Shown here piece by piece: positions 1 through 9,428 of a stretch of 44,071 bases of DNA (positions are counted from its first letter, which is position 1; each line of letters opens with the position of its first letter). Source of the stretch: Polaromonas sp. (GTDB lineage Bacteria; Pseudomonadota; Gammaproteobacteria; Burkholderiales; Burkholderiaceae_C); contig NZ_JACPOF010000006.1 in NCBI RefSeq assembly GCF_016185115.1, positions 1-44,071 on the forward strand. The letters are read 5' to 3'. Both the position numbers and the translations under genes were made by a program. The notes under the pieces are model-generated. The model did not search any database, was not told the origin of the DNA, and worked only from the letters and a program-made list of their open reading frames with translations.

Positions 1-111
1 GCCGGCGTCAAGATCACCGATGAGGAGCTTGCGGCGATGGCAATCGAGCGCGACGAGTTCCATGGCGAATGGAATTACCGCATCCGGCCGAGGGGGCGGT
101 CGACGGCCTAA
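1..111 (+). CDS. ISAzo13-family transposase, C-terminal fragment (cut by window edge)
   Basis: Frame 1 is open from the first base and ends at TAA 109-111, giving the last 36 residues of a protein. It contains ITDEELAAM and [11 protein letters not shown], which resemble the C-terminus of ISAzo13-type transposases. Only the tail is visible, so the family call rests on this short match. The right end of the element should lie in the next few dozen bases, before the gene at 176, but I could not fix the terminal repeat. The element sits directly upstream of the chemosensory operon and may have replaced its native upstream region. Confidence 0.7.
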   Translation, partial: AGVKITDEELAAMAIERDEFHGEWNYRIRPRGRSTA

Positions 112-175
112 CTGTTCAAGTTATTTTTGCTTGACTCCTAATGACCGACCCCACGGGTATGCATGGGGACAAGCG

Positions 176-1339
176 ATGAAAAATCTGGACATTGCGAAGA
201 CCTCCGCGATCTATCCCGTTGCCCTCGCATTAGCCGGCGCATTGGTCATGCTGATCGTAGGTGACGGTCACCTGGAGGCCATATTGGGTGCAGTTGCGCT
301 CTTTGTCGTGGGTGTCTGGACGGGCAGGGTGTTGGCCGCCCGCGATGTTGCGCTCCAACAGGCGGTGCAGCAATTGGTGACAGAGCAACATCGCTTTGGT
401 GTGGAGGTGGCGCCTGTGTGGAGTGGGCACATCGAGTCCTCGCGCGCACAAATGGAAAACGCTATCTCGGAGTTGTCACTGCGTTTTGCCGGCATTGTCG
501 ACAATTTGGCTGAAGCATTGCAGACAGCCAATGTGCATTCTGCACTGGATGCTAACCATGGAAGTGACAACAGCCTGATTGCCGTGTTCGCGCGGGCCGA
601 GGAGGAGCTCAGGGGCATTGTTGCCGGGCAAAGAGCCGCAATGGGCAGCATGTCCGCCATGCTGGACAAAGTGCAAGGTCTTGACCGGTTCACCGATGAA
701 CTGCAAAGCATGGCGCACGAAGTCGCCAAGATTGCCCAGCAATCCAATTTGTTGTCGTTGAATGCCGCCATTGAAGCTGCGCGGGCAGGAGATCTGGGCC
801 GCGGATTTGCGGTGGTCGCAAAGGAATTTCGCATGCTGGCCACTCAGTCGGGAGACACCGGGCGCAATATTGCCGCCAAGGTGAAGGTCATTAGCGCCGC
901 GATTGCAGATGCCTGTAACGTGGTACGGGACTCTGTTGTGCAGCGGGAAGAACGGGTGCAAATAACAGAAACGACGATTAGTCATGTTCTTAGTGAAATC
1001 AAGGATATCGCGAGCGGTCTTGAGCAGTCCAGTGCGCTTCTAAAGAGCGAAAGCATTGCGATCCAGTCCGAAGTAGGACAGGCTCTTGTGCAATTGCAGT
1101 TTCAAGATCGCGTCAGCCAGATCCTGAACCTGGTCAAGGCCAACATCGAACACTGGCCCACATTCCTGGATGCTCGGTTGCAGCAACTTGAGCAGGGCGC
1201 AGACGTTTCTTCGCTGGATGCGCAGGAATTTCTTGAGGAACTCAAGAAGACCTATGTGATGAAAGACCAGCATGTGGTTCACGCCGGTGGCACTGTGCAG
1301 GCCACGGCCAAGGTCGACGACGAGATTACTTTTTTTTAG
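176..1339 (+). CDS. Methyl-accepting chemotaxis-type signalling protein without a sensory domain
   Basis: This is a 387-residue membrane-anchored chemosensor-like protein. Residues about 10-55 form two hydrophobic stretches ([16 protein letters not shown] and [16 protein letters not shown]), so the protein likely makes a short membrane hairpin and exposes everything else to the cytoplasm. There is no periplasmic ligand domain. The MCP hairpin tip is clear ([18 protein letters not shown], then [10 protein letters not shown]). The C-terminal part has [10 protein letters not shown], a motif seen in MCP-like proteins that resemble CheZ near their end. I chose ATG 176, preceded by GGGGA, because the longer reading upstream runs through IS sequence. 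It stands first in the operon, 27 bases before the hemerythrin gene. Its ligand is unknown; signals could come from that oxygen-binding neighbour (inference). Confidence 0.85.
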   Translation: MKNLDIAKTSAIYPVALALAGALVMLIVGDGHLEAILGAVALFVVGVWTGRVLAARDVALQQAVQQLVTEQHRFGVEVAPVWSGHIESSRAQMENAISELSLRFAGIVDNLAEALQTANVHSALDANHGSDNSLIAVFARAEEELRGIVAGQRAAMGSMSAMLDKVQGLDRFTDELQSMAHEVAKIAQQSNLLSLNAAIEAARAGDLGRGFAVVAKEFRMLATQSGDTGRNIAAKVKVISAAIADACNVVRDSVVQREERVQITETTISHVLSEIKDIASGLEQSSALLKSESIAIQSEVGQALVQLQFQDRVSQILNLVKANIEHWPTFLDARLQQLEQGADVSSLDAQEFLEELKKTYVMKDQHVVHAGGTVQATAKVDDEITFF

Positions 1340-1366
1340 TCCCCAAAGTCAGGTAATACCACCATC

Positions 1367-1753
1367 ATGAACATCGAGTGGCAAGACAGCTATTGCATCG
1401 ACAACGACCGTATCGACGCGCAACACCGGCAGTTATTTGCACAGGCCAATGCTGTTTTCGAAATGAACGGGCAGGCCGGCCAACGATTGGCAATCATGCA
1501 GCTTTATGCCCACATTCGCACCCATTTTGCAGACGAAGAGGCACTGATGCGGGAAGTCAAATTCCCCGAGTACATGTCTCACCGCCAACTGCACAACGAC
1601 ATGCTGGCGCGTATGAACGCCATCAGCGCTTCCATCGGCAGGAAACACGCCACCGACGAAGAGGTCCGCAGCTTCATGACCGAGTGGCTACTGGGGCACA
1701 TTGCCCAAGAAGACGCCAAGATTGCGGCCTACGTGCGTCAACTCACTTGCTAG
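1367..1753 (+). CDS. Bacteriohemerythrin
   Basis: This 128-residue single-domain protein binds O2 at a non-haem di-iron centre. All seven expected ligands are visible: H20 (DAQHRQLF), H53 and E57 (HFADEE), H72 and H76 (SHRQLH), and H111 and D116 (GHIAQED). An extra histidine is at position 49. The length and the opening IEWQDSY are typical of bacterial hemerythrins. It has no signal peptide and is presumably cytoplasmic. Its place between an MCP-like gene and cheY suggests a role in oxygen sensing or delivery for aerotaxis, but the sequence does not prove this. Storage or scavenging of oxygen is an alternative. Confidence 0.95.
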   Translation: MNIEWQDSYCIDNDRIDAQHRQLFAQANAVFEMNGQAGQRLAIMQLYAHIRTHFADEEALMREVKFPEYMSHRQLHNDMLARMNAISASIGRKHATDEEVRSFMTEWLLGHIAQEDAKIAAYVRQLTC

Positions 1754-1800
1754 CGATTTTCTATCTTTCAACCCCTATCGCACCAAATCAGGTTATCAAC

Positions 1801-2169
1801 ATGGCAAAAACCATCATGATTGTCGACGACTCTGCATCAATCCGAACGGTGGTCGGCATTGCTTTGCGAGGTGCTGGCTATGACGTCGTCGAAGCCATCA
1901 ACGGCCAAGATGCCATCAACAAGCTGACGGGTCAGAAAATGAACCTGATCATCAGCGATGTCAATATGCCCATCATGGACGGCATCACCTTCGTCAAGCA
2001 GGTGAAGACCATGGCAGCCTACCGCTTCACGCCCATCATCATGCTCACCACCGAATCGGATGAGTCCAAGAAGCGTGAAGGCCAGGCCGCTGGCGCACGG
2101 GCCTGGGTGGTCAAGCCGTTCAAGCCGGAGCAGATGCTGGGTGCCGTGCAGAAACTGTGTCTGCCCTGA
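1801..2169 (+). CDS. cheY: CheY-type single-domain response regulator
   Basis: This is a 122-residue receiver domain with no output domain. Key residues are the acidic pair D9-D10, phosphoacceptor D53 (SDVNMPIMDG), T83 (MLTTES) and K105 (KPF). The aromatic switch position carries W102 where many CheY proteins have Tyr. ATG 1801 starts exactly at the conserved MAKTIMIVDDS, and the longer open frame upstream overlaps the hemerythrin gene. It should accept phosphate from the CheA encoded two genes downstream. Whether it binds a flagellar motor, a pilus motor or another target cannot be told; no motility gene is in the window. Confidence 0.95.
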   Translation: MAKTIMIVDDSASIRTVVGIALRGAGYDVVEAINGQDAINKLTGQKMNLIISDVNMPIMDGITFVKQVKTMAAYRFTPIIMLTTESDESKKREGQAAGARAWVVKPFKPEQMLGAVQKLCLP

Positions 2170-2191
2170 GCCGCGCTATACGAGGTAATCC

Positions 2192-2521
2192 ATGTCAAAC
2201 GAAACTTCCATGAGCCAGATCGACCTTGCTATTGAAGGCGAACTCAGTATCTACCGTGCGGATGAGCTCAAGCACGCGTTGATTGACCCTATGAACAATG
2301 GCATCCGCATGGTCGTCAATCTGGCTGGTGTGACCGTATTTGATACCTGTGGCGTGCAACTGCTGATGCTGGCCAAGCGCACAGCCAACAAGGTGGGCGC
2401 TGAGCTCAATCTCGTCGGGCACAGCCCGGCCGTTCTGGAGGTATTTGAGCTCCTCAACATTGCGGCTTTCTTTGGTGATCACCTGGTCATTGAGCCGACG
2501 GGAACCCCTGGCAAAGCGTGA
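2192..2521 (+). CDS. STAS-domain protein (anti-sigma-factor-antagonist-like)
   Basis: This 109-residue protein is a lone STAS domain. It shows EGELSIYRADELK, then VVNLAGVTVFDTCG followed by VQLLMLAKR, the core of the fold around the phosphorylation loop. The usual acceptor is a serine after the Asp; here the loop reads D51-T52-C53-G54, so Thr52 is the candidate. It ends within a few bases of the cheA upstream region and is clearly in the same operon. No partner anti-sigma kinase of the RsbW/SpoIIAB type is present nearby. It may act as a scaffold or CheA target; that is inference from context only. Confidence 0.85.
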   Translation: MSNETSMSQIDLAIEGELSIYRADELKHALIDPMNNGIRMVVNLAGVTVFDTCGVQLLMLAKRTANKVGAELNLVGHSPAVLEVFELLNIAAFFGDHLVIEPTGTPGKA

Positions 2522-2568
2522 ATTGGCCACACAGCGAAATTGACCTATTGAAGCGAAGAAAATTTGTC

Positions 2569-4749
2569 ATGAACCTCGACCAAGCCCTGCTGATTTTCAT
2601 TGCCGAGAGCCGTGAATTGCTCGAAGACATGGAAAGCTCCCTCCTGTCACTGGAAGCGGCCGATGAGAAGACCGAGCTCATCAATTCCATTTTTCGTGCT
2701 GCCCATACGATCAAAGGCTCATCCGGGCTGTTCAGTCTCGACCATGTGGTCGCATTCACCCATGTGGTGGAAAACGTGCTGGACCGCGTACGCTCCGGTA
2801 CCTTGACCATCGGTGACGATCTGATCGCAACCTTATTATTGTGCTGCGATCACATCAAGTCCCTGATCGATGGTGTGGAGAAAGGGCAAACCGAAGCGGA
2901 CGCAGCCTCTACCGAAGCCGGTGCACCGTTGCTGCTGCAATTGCATGCGGTTTTGGGAGCGTCGGCATCGGCCAAAGGGGCGTTGGTTGCGGAGCCCGAG
3001 ATCGACGCCACACAGCGCATCGCCGGCAAGGGTTCAGGGTCCGACTATTGGCACATTTCGCTGCAATTTAGTCCGGAGGTCTTGCGGCTGGGGATGGACC
3101 CTTTGTCCTTTCTGCGCTATCTGAACACGATGGGGCACATTGTCGACATCCTGACCCTGCCCGACAAATTGCCCGATGCAGCCAGCATGGAACCGGAGGC
3201 CTGCTACCTTGCGTTTGAGCTGGAGTTTGATTCATCGGCCGACAAGGCCAGCATTGAGCGCGCGTTCGAGTTCGTTCGGGACGACTGCACGTTGCGCATC
3301 GTGCCTCCGAATAGCCGGGTTGAAGAATACATTCGTCTGATCAAGGATTCACCGGATATTGCAGAACGGATCGGTGAGCTGCTGGTACGCAGTGGTGCGC
3401 TGACCCGCCAGGAGCTGGCGGCCGCTTTGGATATCCAGGCGGACTCTGTGCCGGGCCGCCAAATCGGCGCCATCCTGGTCGAGCAACAGGCGGTTCCGTC
3501 CGAGGTGGTCGATGCCGCGCTGCAAAAGCAAAAGCAGGTGAAGGAGGTGCAGGCCCAGGAGAGCCGCTCCATTCGGGTGGACGCCGACAAACTCGACCAC
3601 CTGATCAATCTGGTTGGCGAATTGATCATTGCTGGGGCCAGCGTCAACATGATTGCCCATCGCGCCAAGGTCATTGAGCTGGAAGAGGCCACCTCCAAGC
3701 TGTCCTCGCTCGTCGAGGAGGTGCGTGACAGTGCCTTGCAGTTGCGCATGGTCAAGATCGGCGCGACCTTCAGCCGGTTTCAGCGCGTGGTGCACGATGT
3801 CTCACGTGACCTTGGCAAGGACATCGCACTCATCATTGACGGTGAAGAAACCGAGCTGGACAAGACGGTTGTCGAGAAGATTGGCGACCCGCTGATGCAT
3901 CTGGTGCGCAATTCCATGGACCATGGAATCGAAAATGCCGAGTTGCGGCAGGCCCGTGGCAAGCCGGCACAGGGGGTTGTCAAGCTGAATGCCTATCACG
4001 ACTCGGGCGCCATTGTTATCACCGTGCAGGATGATGGAGGCGGTTTGAAGCGGGACCGCATTCTGGCTAAAGCCGTCGAGCGCGGACTTGTCGAAGCGGG
4101 GCAACACTTGAGTGACTCCGAGGTATACGGCCTGATCTTTGAACCCGGGTTCTCCACCGCCGAGCAGATCACCAATCTGTCGGGCCGCGGAGTGGGGCTG
4201 GACGTGGTCAAGCGCAACATCGCGGCCCTGCGCGGCACGGTTGGCCTCACCAGCCAGGAAGGCGTTGGCACCACGGTCACGGTGCGTCTTCCGCTCACGC
4301 TGGCGATCATCGACGGCTTCCTGGTGGAAGTGGGCAAACGCGTGTTTGCCATCCCGCTGGACATGATCGAGGAATGTGTGGCCTTCACCGCCGAGCCGGG
4401 GCATGACTACACCAATTTGCGGGGCCAGATATTGCCTTTCATCCGCCTGCGTGAGCTGTTCTCCATCCAGGCAGCACCACCAGTGAAGGGAGAGAACATT
4501 GTGGTCCTCAAGTATGCGGGTCAGAAAGCCGGGCTTGTCGTTGACACCTTGCTCGGTGAATTCCAGACCGTCATCAAACCCCTGGGACCTGTGTTCAGCC
4601 ACGTAGCCTGCCTGAGTGGCTCGACCATTTTGGGCAGTGGCGATGTGGCCTTGATTCTCGATGTTCCACAGCTGATCCGCAGGGCAACCGGTGGCCAGCC
4701 TAGTGGACTCAGTAGCGTCGCTCTCAAGTCCGAGACGCGAATTTCGTAA
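2569..4749 (+). CDS. cheA: Chemotaxis histidine kinase CheA with an MshEN-like insert
   Basis: This is a 726-residue CheA. The N-terminal Hpt (P1) domain has phosphoacceptor H46 in [14 protein letters not shown]2-like region follows (about 155-255). Residues 267-290 and 298-321 form two 24-residue motifs, [10 protein letters not shown]...IQ and [10 protein letters not shown]...KQ, of the MshEN type, which binds cyclic di-GMP in type IV pilus ATPases. Then come the dimerisation domain ([12 protein letters not shown]), the ATPase with N box [12 protein letters not shown] and glycine boxes VQDDGGG and GRGVGLDVV, and a C-terminal CheW-like domain. I chose ATG 2569 over GTG 2518, which overlaps the previous stop, because [16 protein letters not shown] is the conserved start. 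Kinase function is certain; nucleotide binding by the insert is inference. Confidence 0.95.
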   Translation: MNLDQALLIFIAESRELLEDMESSLLSLEAADEKTELINSIFRAAHTIKGSSGLFSLDHVVAFTHVVENVLDRVRSGTLTIGDDLIATLLLCCDHIKSLIDGVEKGQTEADAASTEAGAPLLLQLHAVLGASASAKGALVAEPEIDATQRIAGKGSGSDYWHISLQFSPEVLRLGMDPLSFLRYLNTMGHIVDILTLPDKLPDAASMEPEACYLAFELEFDSSADKASIERAFEFVRDDCTLRIVPPNSRVEEYIRLIKDSPDIAERIGELLVRSGALTRQELAAALDIQADSVPGRQIGAILVEQQAVPSEVVDAALQKQKQVKEVQAQESRSIRVDADKLDHLINLVGELIIAGASVNMIAHRAKVIELEEATSKLSSLVEEVRDSALQLRMVKIGATFSRFQRVVHDVSRDLGKDIALIIDGEETELDKTVVEKIGDPLMHLVRNSMDHGIENAELRQARGKPAQGVVKLNAYHDSGAIVITVQDDGGGLKRDRILAKAVERGLVEAGQHLSDSEVYGLIFEPGFSTAEQITNLSGRGVGLDVVKRNIAALRGTVGLTSQEGVGTTVTVRLPLTLAIIDGFLVEVGKRVFAIPLDMIEECVAFTAEPGHDYTNLRGQILPFIRLRELFSIQAAPPVKGENIVVLKYAGQKAGLVVDTLLGEFQTVIKPLGPVFSHVACLSGSTILGSGDVALILDVPQLIRRATGGQPSGLSSVALKSETRIS

Positions 4750-4793
4750 AAGCTTCCATGAAGCGTTGGTGTTTTTTTATCAGGAGTAATGCA

Positions 4794-6443
4794 ATGTTAA
4801 ACAACCTCAAACTCGGAGTCAGGCTGGGAATCGGCTTTGCCATTACCCTGATCTTGCTGATCACCATTGCGTTTACGAGTTATGCCAGATTGGGCGCATT
4901 GAACAGCGAAATTGAAAACATGGTCAATGACAAGTTTCCCAAGACCGTGTTGGCCAATGACGTCATTGACGCGATCAACAATATTGCACGCCAGTTGCGA
5001 AATGTCTACATCATGACGGGCAGTGAGCGGACCAAGGCGCTCGATGCCATTCCGGAACAGCGCAAGATCATCACGGATCGGCTGGACAAGCTCGAGAAGA
5101 TCGTGACATCCGACAAAGGTCGTGAGCTCCTGAAGGAAATCCACACAGCGCGTACAGCCTATGTGGTCACCCAGGACCAGGCCCTCGAGATGATCAAGAC
5201 CAATGCCAAACAGGCAGACTTTGCCGCCCTGCTCTCGGGAGACCTGCGCAAGACTCAGGGTGCCTACATGAAGGCTGTCAATTCATTGATTGCTCTGCAG
5301 ACACAGTTGATGGAAAAGGCCGGCAAGGAAGCGGATGAGTTGGTGACATCGACGGAAAAACTCATCATCGTGTTGGGTACCGCTGCGGCCCTGTTGTCGA
5401 TGCTGGTTGGCTGGCTCATCACACGCAGCGTGCTCAAACAACTGGGAGGTGAGCCGGACTACGCCCGCGACATGGTGGTGCGCCTCTCCGAAGGCGATCT
5501 GACGATGAAACTGGAAACCCATCCCAAGGATAACTCCAGCCTGCTTTACGCGATGAAGATGATGGTCGGCAAGCTCTCCGAAGTGGTGGCCGATGTCAAT
5601 GGCGGCGCGCAAGCATTGGCCAGTGCATCCGAAGAAGTCAGCGCCACGGCACAGTCGCTGTCACAGGCAGCCAGCGAGCAGGCTGCGGGAGTGGAGGAAA
5701 CATCGGCGTCTATCGAGCAAATGACGTCCAGCATTGCCCAGAACACCGAAAATGCCAAGGTGACGGAAGCCATGGCCAGCAAGGCGGCCCAGGATGCCTC
5801 CGATGGTGGTGAGTCGGTCAACGCCACCGTGGCGGCCATGAAGCAGATTGCCAAGAAAATCAGCATCATTGACGACATTGCCGCGCAGACCAATTTGCTG
5901 GCGCTCAATGCTGCCATCGAGGCGGCACGGGCAGGTGAACACGGCAAGGGCTTTGCGGTGGTAGCGGCCGAAGTGCGCAAGCTGGCTGAACGCAGCCAGG
6001 TGGCCGCGCAGGAAATTGGTGAAGTGGCCACCAGCAGCGTCGAATTGGCAGAAAAGGCCGGCATATTGCTTGAACAGATGGTGCCCGCCATTCGCAAGAC
6101 GGCTGACCTGGTGCAGGAGATTTCGGCCGCGTCCAGCGAACAATCCTCCGGGGTTGGCCAGATCAACTCGGCCGTGGGTCAGCTCAACCAGACGACTCAG
6201 CAAAACGCTTCGAGTTCTGAGGAACTGGCTGCAACCTCCGAGGAGATGAGCAGTCAGGCCGAGCAACTGCAACAGACCATGACCTTCTTCAAGATCGACG
6301 GCATGGGCAAGGTCAGTACCCCGCGCAAGAACGCGTCGGTGTCCAAGCTCAGCGCTGCCAAGCGTCCCGCGCTCAAGATCGCTGCCGCGAAGGCGGGGCC
6401 AGCCAGTGACGAGGTTGACGAATCGGTGTTCACGAAGTTTTGA
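4794..6443 (+). CDS. Methyl-accepting chemotaxis protein (4HB-type)
   Basis: This is a 549-residue transmembrane receptor. TM1 spans about residues 10-31 ([16 protein letters not shown]). A periplasmic four-helix-bundle-like domain of about 150 residues follows, and TM2 is [24 protein letters not shown] domain and a long signalling helix come next, with the hairpin tip [17 protein letters not shown] and [18 protein letters not shown]. The C-terminus is DESVFTKF, without an obvious xWxxF tether for CheR/CheB. ATG 4794 has CAGGAG upstream at good spacing. It lies between cheA and cheW and is the likely cognate receptor of this array. The ligand is unknown. Confidence 0.95.
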   Translation: MLNNLKLGVRLGIGFAITLILLITIAFTSYARLGALNSEIENMVNDKFPKTVLANDVIDAINNIARQLRNVYIMTGSERTKALDAIPEQRKIITDRLDKLEKIVTSDKGRELLKEIHTARTAYVVTQDQALEMIKTNAKQADFAALLSGDLRKTQGAYMKAVNSLIALQTQLMEKAGKEADELVTSTEKLIIVLGTAAALLSMLVGWLITRSVLKQLGGEPDYARDMVVRLSEGDLTMKLETHPKDNSSLLYAMKMMVGKLSEVVADVNGGAQALASASEEVSATAQSLSQAASEQAAGVEETSASIEQMTSSIAQNTENAKVTEAMASKAAQDASDGGESVNATVAAMKQIAKKISIIDDIAAQTNLLALNAAIEAARAGEHGKGFAVVAAEVRKLAERSQVAAQEIGEVATSSVELAEKAGILLEQMVPAIRKTADLVQEISAASSEQSSGVGQINSAVGQLNQTTQQNASSSEELAATSEEMSSQAEQLQQTMTFFKIDGMGKVSTPRKNASVSKLSAAKRPALKIAAAKAGPASDEVDESVFTKF

Positions 6444-6454
6444 GGGGAAGCCCC

Positions 6455-7036
6455 ATGAACACCCTGGCTAATACGCAAGGCACAACGAATGCGCCGGTTG
6501 GCACCGCCGTCGCAGTGACAGCAAACGCCGTGCCTGTGGAGCACAAGCAGTACCTGACCTTCATGCTCGGTGGCGAGATGTTCTCCATCGGCATCCTGTG
6601 CATCCGGGAAATCATCTGGTATTCCAACCTGACCGAAGTGCCCATGATGCCGGCGTGCGTGCGCGGCGTCATCAATCTGCGCGGTGCCGTGGTGCCGGTG
6701 ATGGATTTGTCCAATCGTTTCGGGAAACCGTCCACTCCGGTCACCAAGAGTTCCTGCATCATCATCGTCGAAGTGGGCTCACCCAACGAGGGCGAGCGCC
6801 AGAGCATGGGCGTGGTTGTGGACTCGGTGCAGGCCGTGCTGGAAATTGCGGCGAACGACATTGAACCGCCTCCGAGCTTTGGCGCCAAGATCCGCAGCGA
6901 CTTCATTGAGGGCATTGGCAAGGTGGCCGGCAAGTTTGTCATCCTGCTCAACGTCAACAACGTGTTGTCGATGCAGGAGATTGGTGAAATGGGGCAGGCT
7001 GCTGCGGCTGCAACCGATGTGGCGGTGGCTGCATGA
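6455..7036 (+). CDS. cheW: CheW coupling protein
   Basis: This 193-residue protein couples receptors to CheA. The CheW fold is clear from YLTFMLGGEMFSIGILCI, then the signature VRGVINLRGAVVPVMDL and the late VVDSVQAVLEI segment. An N-terminal extension of about 30 residues, rich in Thr, Ala and Val, precedes the domain and looks disordered. ATG 6455 is preceded by GAGGGGA; the frame is also open from a TTG at 6440, which has no advantage. It is the first of two CheW proteins in the window and belongs with the cheA operon. Confidence 0.95.
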   Translation: MNTLANTQGTTNAPVGTAVAVTANAVPVEHKQYLTFMLGGEMFSIGILCIREIIWYSNLTEVPMMPACVRGVINLRGAVVPVMDLSNRFGKPSTPVTKSSCIIIVEVGSPNEGERQSMGVVVDSVQAVLEIAANDIEPPPSFGAKIRSDFIEGIGKVAGKFVILLNVNNVLSMQEIGEMGQAAAAATDVAVAA

Positions 7037-7103
7037 GTTTTGCTCGATGGCTGACACGCGGTTGAGCGGGACAGTTGCTCCCCATTGGTAATTGAGTCTG
7101 CAC

Positions 7104-7823
7104 ATGACGCCCATCACGGACAAGGAGTTGGCGCAGTTTCGGCGCTTCATCTTCGAAGCCGCGGGCATCACCATGTCAGAGCAGAAAAAGGCATTGGTGG
7201 AGGGACGCCTTAGCAAGCGACTGAGCTTTCACGGGTTGCAGAGCTTTGGTCAGTATTTCAATATGCTGACCTCTGGGGCCCATCCTGATGAAGTTCAGAC
7301 CGCGGTGGATTTGCTGACCACCAACGAAACGTATTTTTTTCGCGAGATCAAGCACTTCGAGTTCCTGCGCAGGCAGGCGCTGGCCTGTCGCGCCCGCGCC
7401 CAGCCTTTTCGTGTCTGGAGCGCCGCCAGTTCCAGTGGCGAAGAGGCCTACAGCATCGCGAAAGCGCTCTACACCATGGAGCGGGCTCGCCACATCCCGT
7501 CAGAGTACCTGCGGCGTTTCTGCCTCAAAGGTTCGGGTGAGTACCAGGGGATGCTGCTGATCAACCGCAGTCTGCGCGACCACGTCCTGTTTCGCCAGGT
7601 CAATCTGAATGCGCCGCTGCCGAACCTGGGGCAGTTTGACGTAATTTTTTTGCGCAATGTGATGATTTATTTCAGCGACGACACCAAACGCGAAGTGGTG
7701 GCGCGCGTGATCTCGACTTTAAAGCCCGAGGGTTATTTCTGCGTCGGTCACTCGGAGAGCCTGAACAATATCAGCAATGCTGTGGAGTCGGTAGCACCAT
7801 CGGTCTACCGGAAGGCGGTCTAA
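7104..7823 (+). CDS. cheR: CheR methyltransferase with a probable internal deletion
   Basis: CheR methylates glutamates on MCPs using S-adenosylmethionine. The helical N-terminal domain (ITDKELAQFRRFIFEAAG, LTTNETYFFRE) and the catalytic core (WSAASSSGEEAYSIA, FDVIFLRNVMIYF, VGHSES) are well kept. Where typical CheR continues from the SIA segment through a helix and a strand ending in a (G/S)DI(S/D)T motif to the segment before ERARHIPSEYL, this protein passes straight from SIA through KALYTM. About 30 residues are absent, including the acidic residue that contacts the ribose of the cofactor. The length is 239 residues, against about 270-290 for the family. The frame is intact, so a shortened protein could be made, but activity is doubtful. 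ATG 7104 is preferred to TTG 7092. Confidence 0.85.
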   Translation: MTPITDKELAQFRRFIFEAAGITMSEQKKALVEGRLSKRLSFHGLQSFGQYFNMLTSGAHPDEVQTAVDLLTTNETYFFREIKHFEFLRRQALACRARAQPFRVWSAASSSGEEAYSIAKALYTMERARHIPSEYLRRFCLKGSGEYQGMLLINRSLRDHVLFRQVNLNAPLPNLGQFDVIFLRNVMIYFSDDTKREVVARVISTLKPEGYFCVGHSESLNNISNAVESVAPSVYRKAV

Positions 7824-7824
7824 C

Positions 7825-8346
7825 ATGCACCGTATCGACGGCTTGATTGACATCTTTCTGCAACCGGGGGAGTTTTTTGTTGCCGATGCCGAGTATCAAA
7901 TGCGGACCATGCTGGGCTCCTGTGTATCTATCACGCTGTGGCACCCCTGCGCGCGCGTGGGTGCCATGTCGCATTTCCTGCTGCCAACCCGTGGTGTGCC
8001 GGACAACCGCGACGGTCTTGATGCACGGTACGGCGACGAAGCGATGGAGCTGATGGTGGCGGAACTCAAGCAACTCGGCATTGCAGCCGGACAGTGTCAG
8101 GGCAAGGTGTTCGGTGGCGGCAACATGTTTCCGGATCATCTGAGCGCGGGTGGTTTGAATGTTGGCCAACGCAATGGCGAAGCAGCACTGGAACTGTTGA
8201 ATCGCCACGGTGTCCCAATCCTGTCGGAGAGCCTGTTTGGCATGGGTCACCGTCAAATCATCTTTGATGTGCGCAATGGGGATGTCTGGTGTCACCAGGT
8301 GGCGCTCAACAATGCGGGCGATGAGCACGAGGGAGACCTGCTGTGA
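7825..8346 (+). CDS. cheD: CheD receptor glutamine deamidase
   Basis: CheD deamidates glutamines on MCPs and can be drawn off by a phosphorylated CheY or CheC. This 173-residue protein has the thiol-protease-like catalytic residues: C33 in MLGSCVSI, H50 in GAMSHFLLP, and T28 as the likely third. The KVFGGGNMF and [17 protein letters not shown] segments are typical. It begins one base after the cheR stop, and its own stop overlaps the cheB start by four bases, so cheR-cheD-cheB are translationally coupled. Confidence 0.95.
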   Translation: MHRIDGLIDIFLQPGEFFVADAEYQMRTMLGSCVSITLWHPCARVGAMSHFLLPTRGVPDNRDGLDARYGDEAMELMVAELKQLGIAAGQCQGKVFGGGNMFPDHLSAGGLNVGQRNGEAALELLNRHGVPILSESLFGMGHRQIIFDVRNGDVWCHQVALNNAGDEHEGDLL

Positions 8347-9407
8347 CCGCGATCAAGGTCCTGGTCGTTGACGACTCGGCCGTCGTACGCCAGGTGGTGA
8401 CCGGCTTGCTGGACGCGGACCCTGATATCGAGGTCATCGCAGCCTGTGCCGACCCCATACTGGCCATCGCACGCATGAAGACGCAGTGGCCCGACGTCAT
8501 CGTGCTGGACGTGGAAATGCCGCGCATGGACGGCATTACCTTCCTGAAAAAGATCATGTCGGAGCGGCCCACGCCGGTGGTGATTTGTTCCACGCTGGCG
8601 TTGTCGGGAGCCAAGACGTCGGTTGAAGCGCTGGCCGCTGGGGCGGTGGCCATCATTACCAAACCCACGCTAGGTTTGAAGCAATTTCTGGTCAATGCCT
8701 CCGACGATCTGGTCACCGCCGTCAAGGCGGCCGCTAAGGCCCAAGTCAAGAAATACCAGCCGGTGGTGGCGCGCGAAAAGAACACGGCCGACGTCATCAT
8801 GGCTGCTGCTGAGAAACCCACGGCCATGCTCCAGACCACCGAACGGGTGGTGGCACTGGGTACGTCCACCGGCGGCACGCAGGCGCTGGAGGTGGTGCTG
8901 ACCAGCCTGCCCAGGGTGACACCTGGTATCGTGATTGTGCAGCACATGCCGGAAAAATTCACCGCCGAGTTTGCCAACCGCCTCAACAGCCTGAGCCAAA
9001 TCGAGGTGCGTGAAGCCCAGAACAATGACCGGGTCACACCGGGTCGGGCGCTGATTGCACCGGGCGGCAAGCACATGCTGTTGCGGCGAACGGGGGCGCA
9101 ATACTATGTCGAGGTCATGGACGGCCCGCTGGTCAACCGCCACCGTCCTTCCGTGGATGTGCTGTTCCGCTCGGTCGCCCGGTGCGCAGGCGCCAACGCC
9201 CTGGGCGTGATCATGACCGGCATGGGTGACGATGGTGCCGCTGGTCTGGCCGAGATGCGCACCGCCGGAGCGCACACGCTGGCACAGGACGAAGACAGCT
9301 GCGTGGTGTTCGGCATGCCCAAGGAGGCCATCAAGCATGGTGGCGTTGAGCGGGTGGTGCCGCTGAACGCCATCGGCCGTGAAATACTGGCGCAGCTTCG
9401 GATCTAA
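8343..9407 (+). CDS. cheB: CheB protein-glutamate methylesterase
   Basis: This 354-residue enzyme removes methyl groups from MCPs when phosphorylated by CheA. The receiver domain has D56 in [11 protein letters not shown]. After a linker of about 50 residues, the esterase domain shows S175 (GTSTGG), H201 (QHMPEKF) and D297 (GMGDDGA), the expected triad. The start is GTG 8343, overlapping the cheD stop in GTGA. It is complete, in contrast to its counterpart cheR. The gene ends eight bases from the convergent glnD stop. Confidence 0.96.
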   Translation: MTAIKVLVVDDSAVVRQVVTGLLDADPDIEVIAACADPILAIARMKTQWPDVIVLDVEMPRMDGITFLKKIMSERPTPVVICSTLALSGAKTSVEALAAGAVAIITKPTLGLKQFLVNASDDLVTAVKAAAKAQVKKYQPVVAREKNTADVIMAAAEKPTAMLQTTERVVALGTSTGGTQALEVVLTSLPRVTPGIVIVQHMPEKFTAEFANRLNSLSQIEVREAQNNDRVTPGRALIAPGGKHMLLRRTGAQYYVEVMDGPLVNRHRPSVDVLFRSVARCAGANALGVIMTGMGDDGAAGLAEMRTAGAHTLAQDEDSCVVFGMPKEAIKHGGVERVVPLNAIGREILAQLRI

Positions 9408-9411
9408 CTTT

Positions 9412-9428
9412 GCTATCAAAAAAATAGC
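9412..9428. repeat. Short hairpin between convergent cheB and glnD; looks like the end of a dispersed repeat
   Basis: GCTAT, a seven-base A-rich loop and ATAGC form a short inverted repeat in the gap between cheB and the glnD stop. The sequence TGCTATCAAAAAAATAGC matches the 3' end of the repeat found twice in purL (AGCTATGAAAAGCATAGC). It overlaps the last codons of glnD (TLFF), so the repeat may have supplied the stop. It could help end transcription from either side, but the stem is weak. Confidence 0.45.

Noticed and set aside
20..175. N-terminal extension of the first MCP-like protein from ATG 20
   Set aside because: The extension runs in another frame through the transposase tail, and ATG 176 has a good ribosome binding site.
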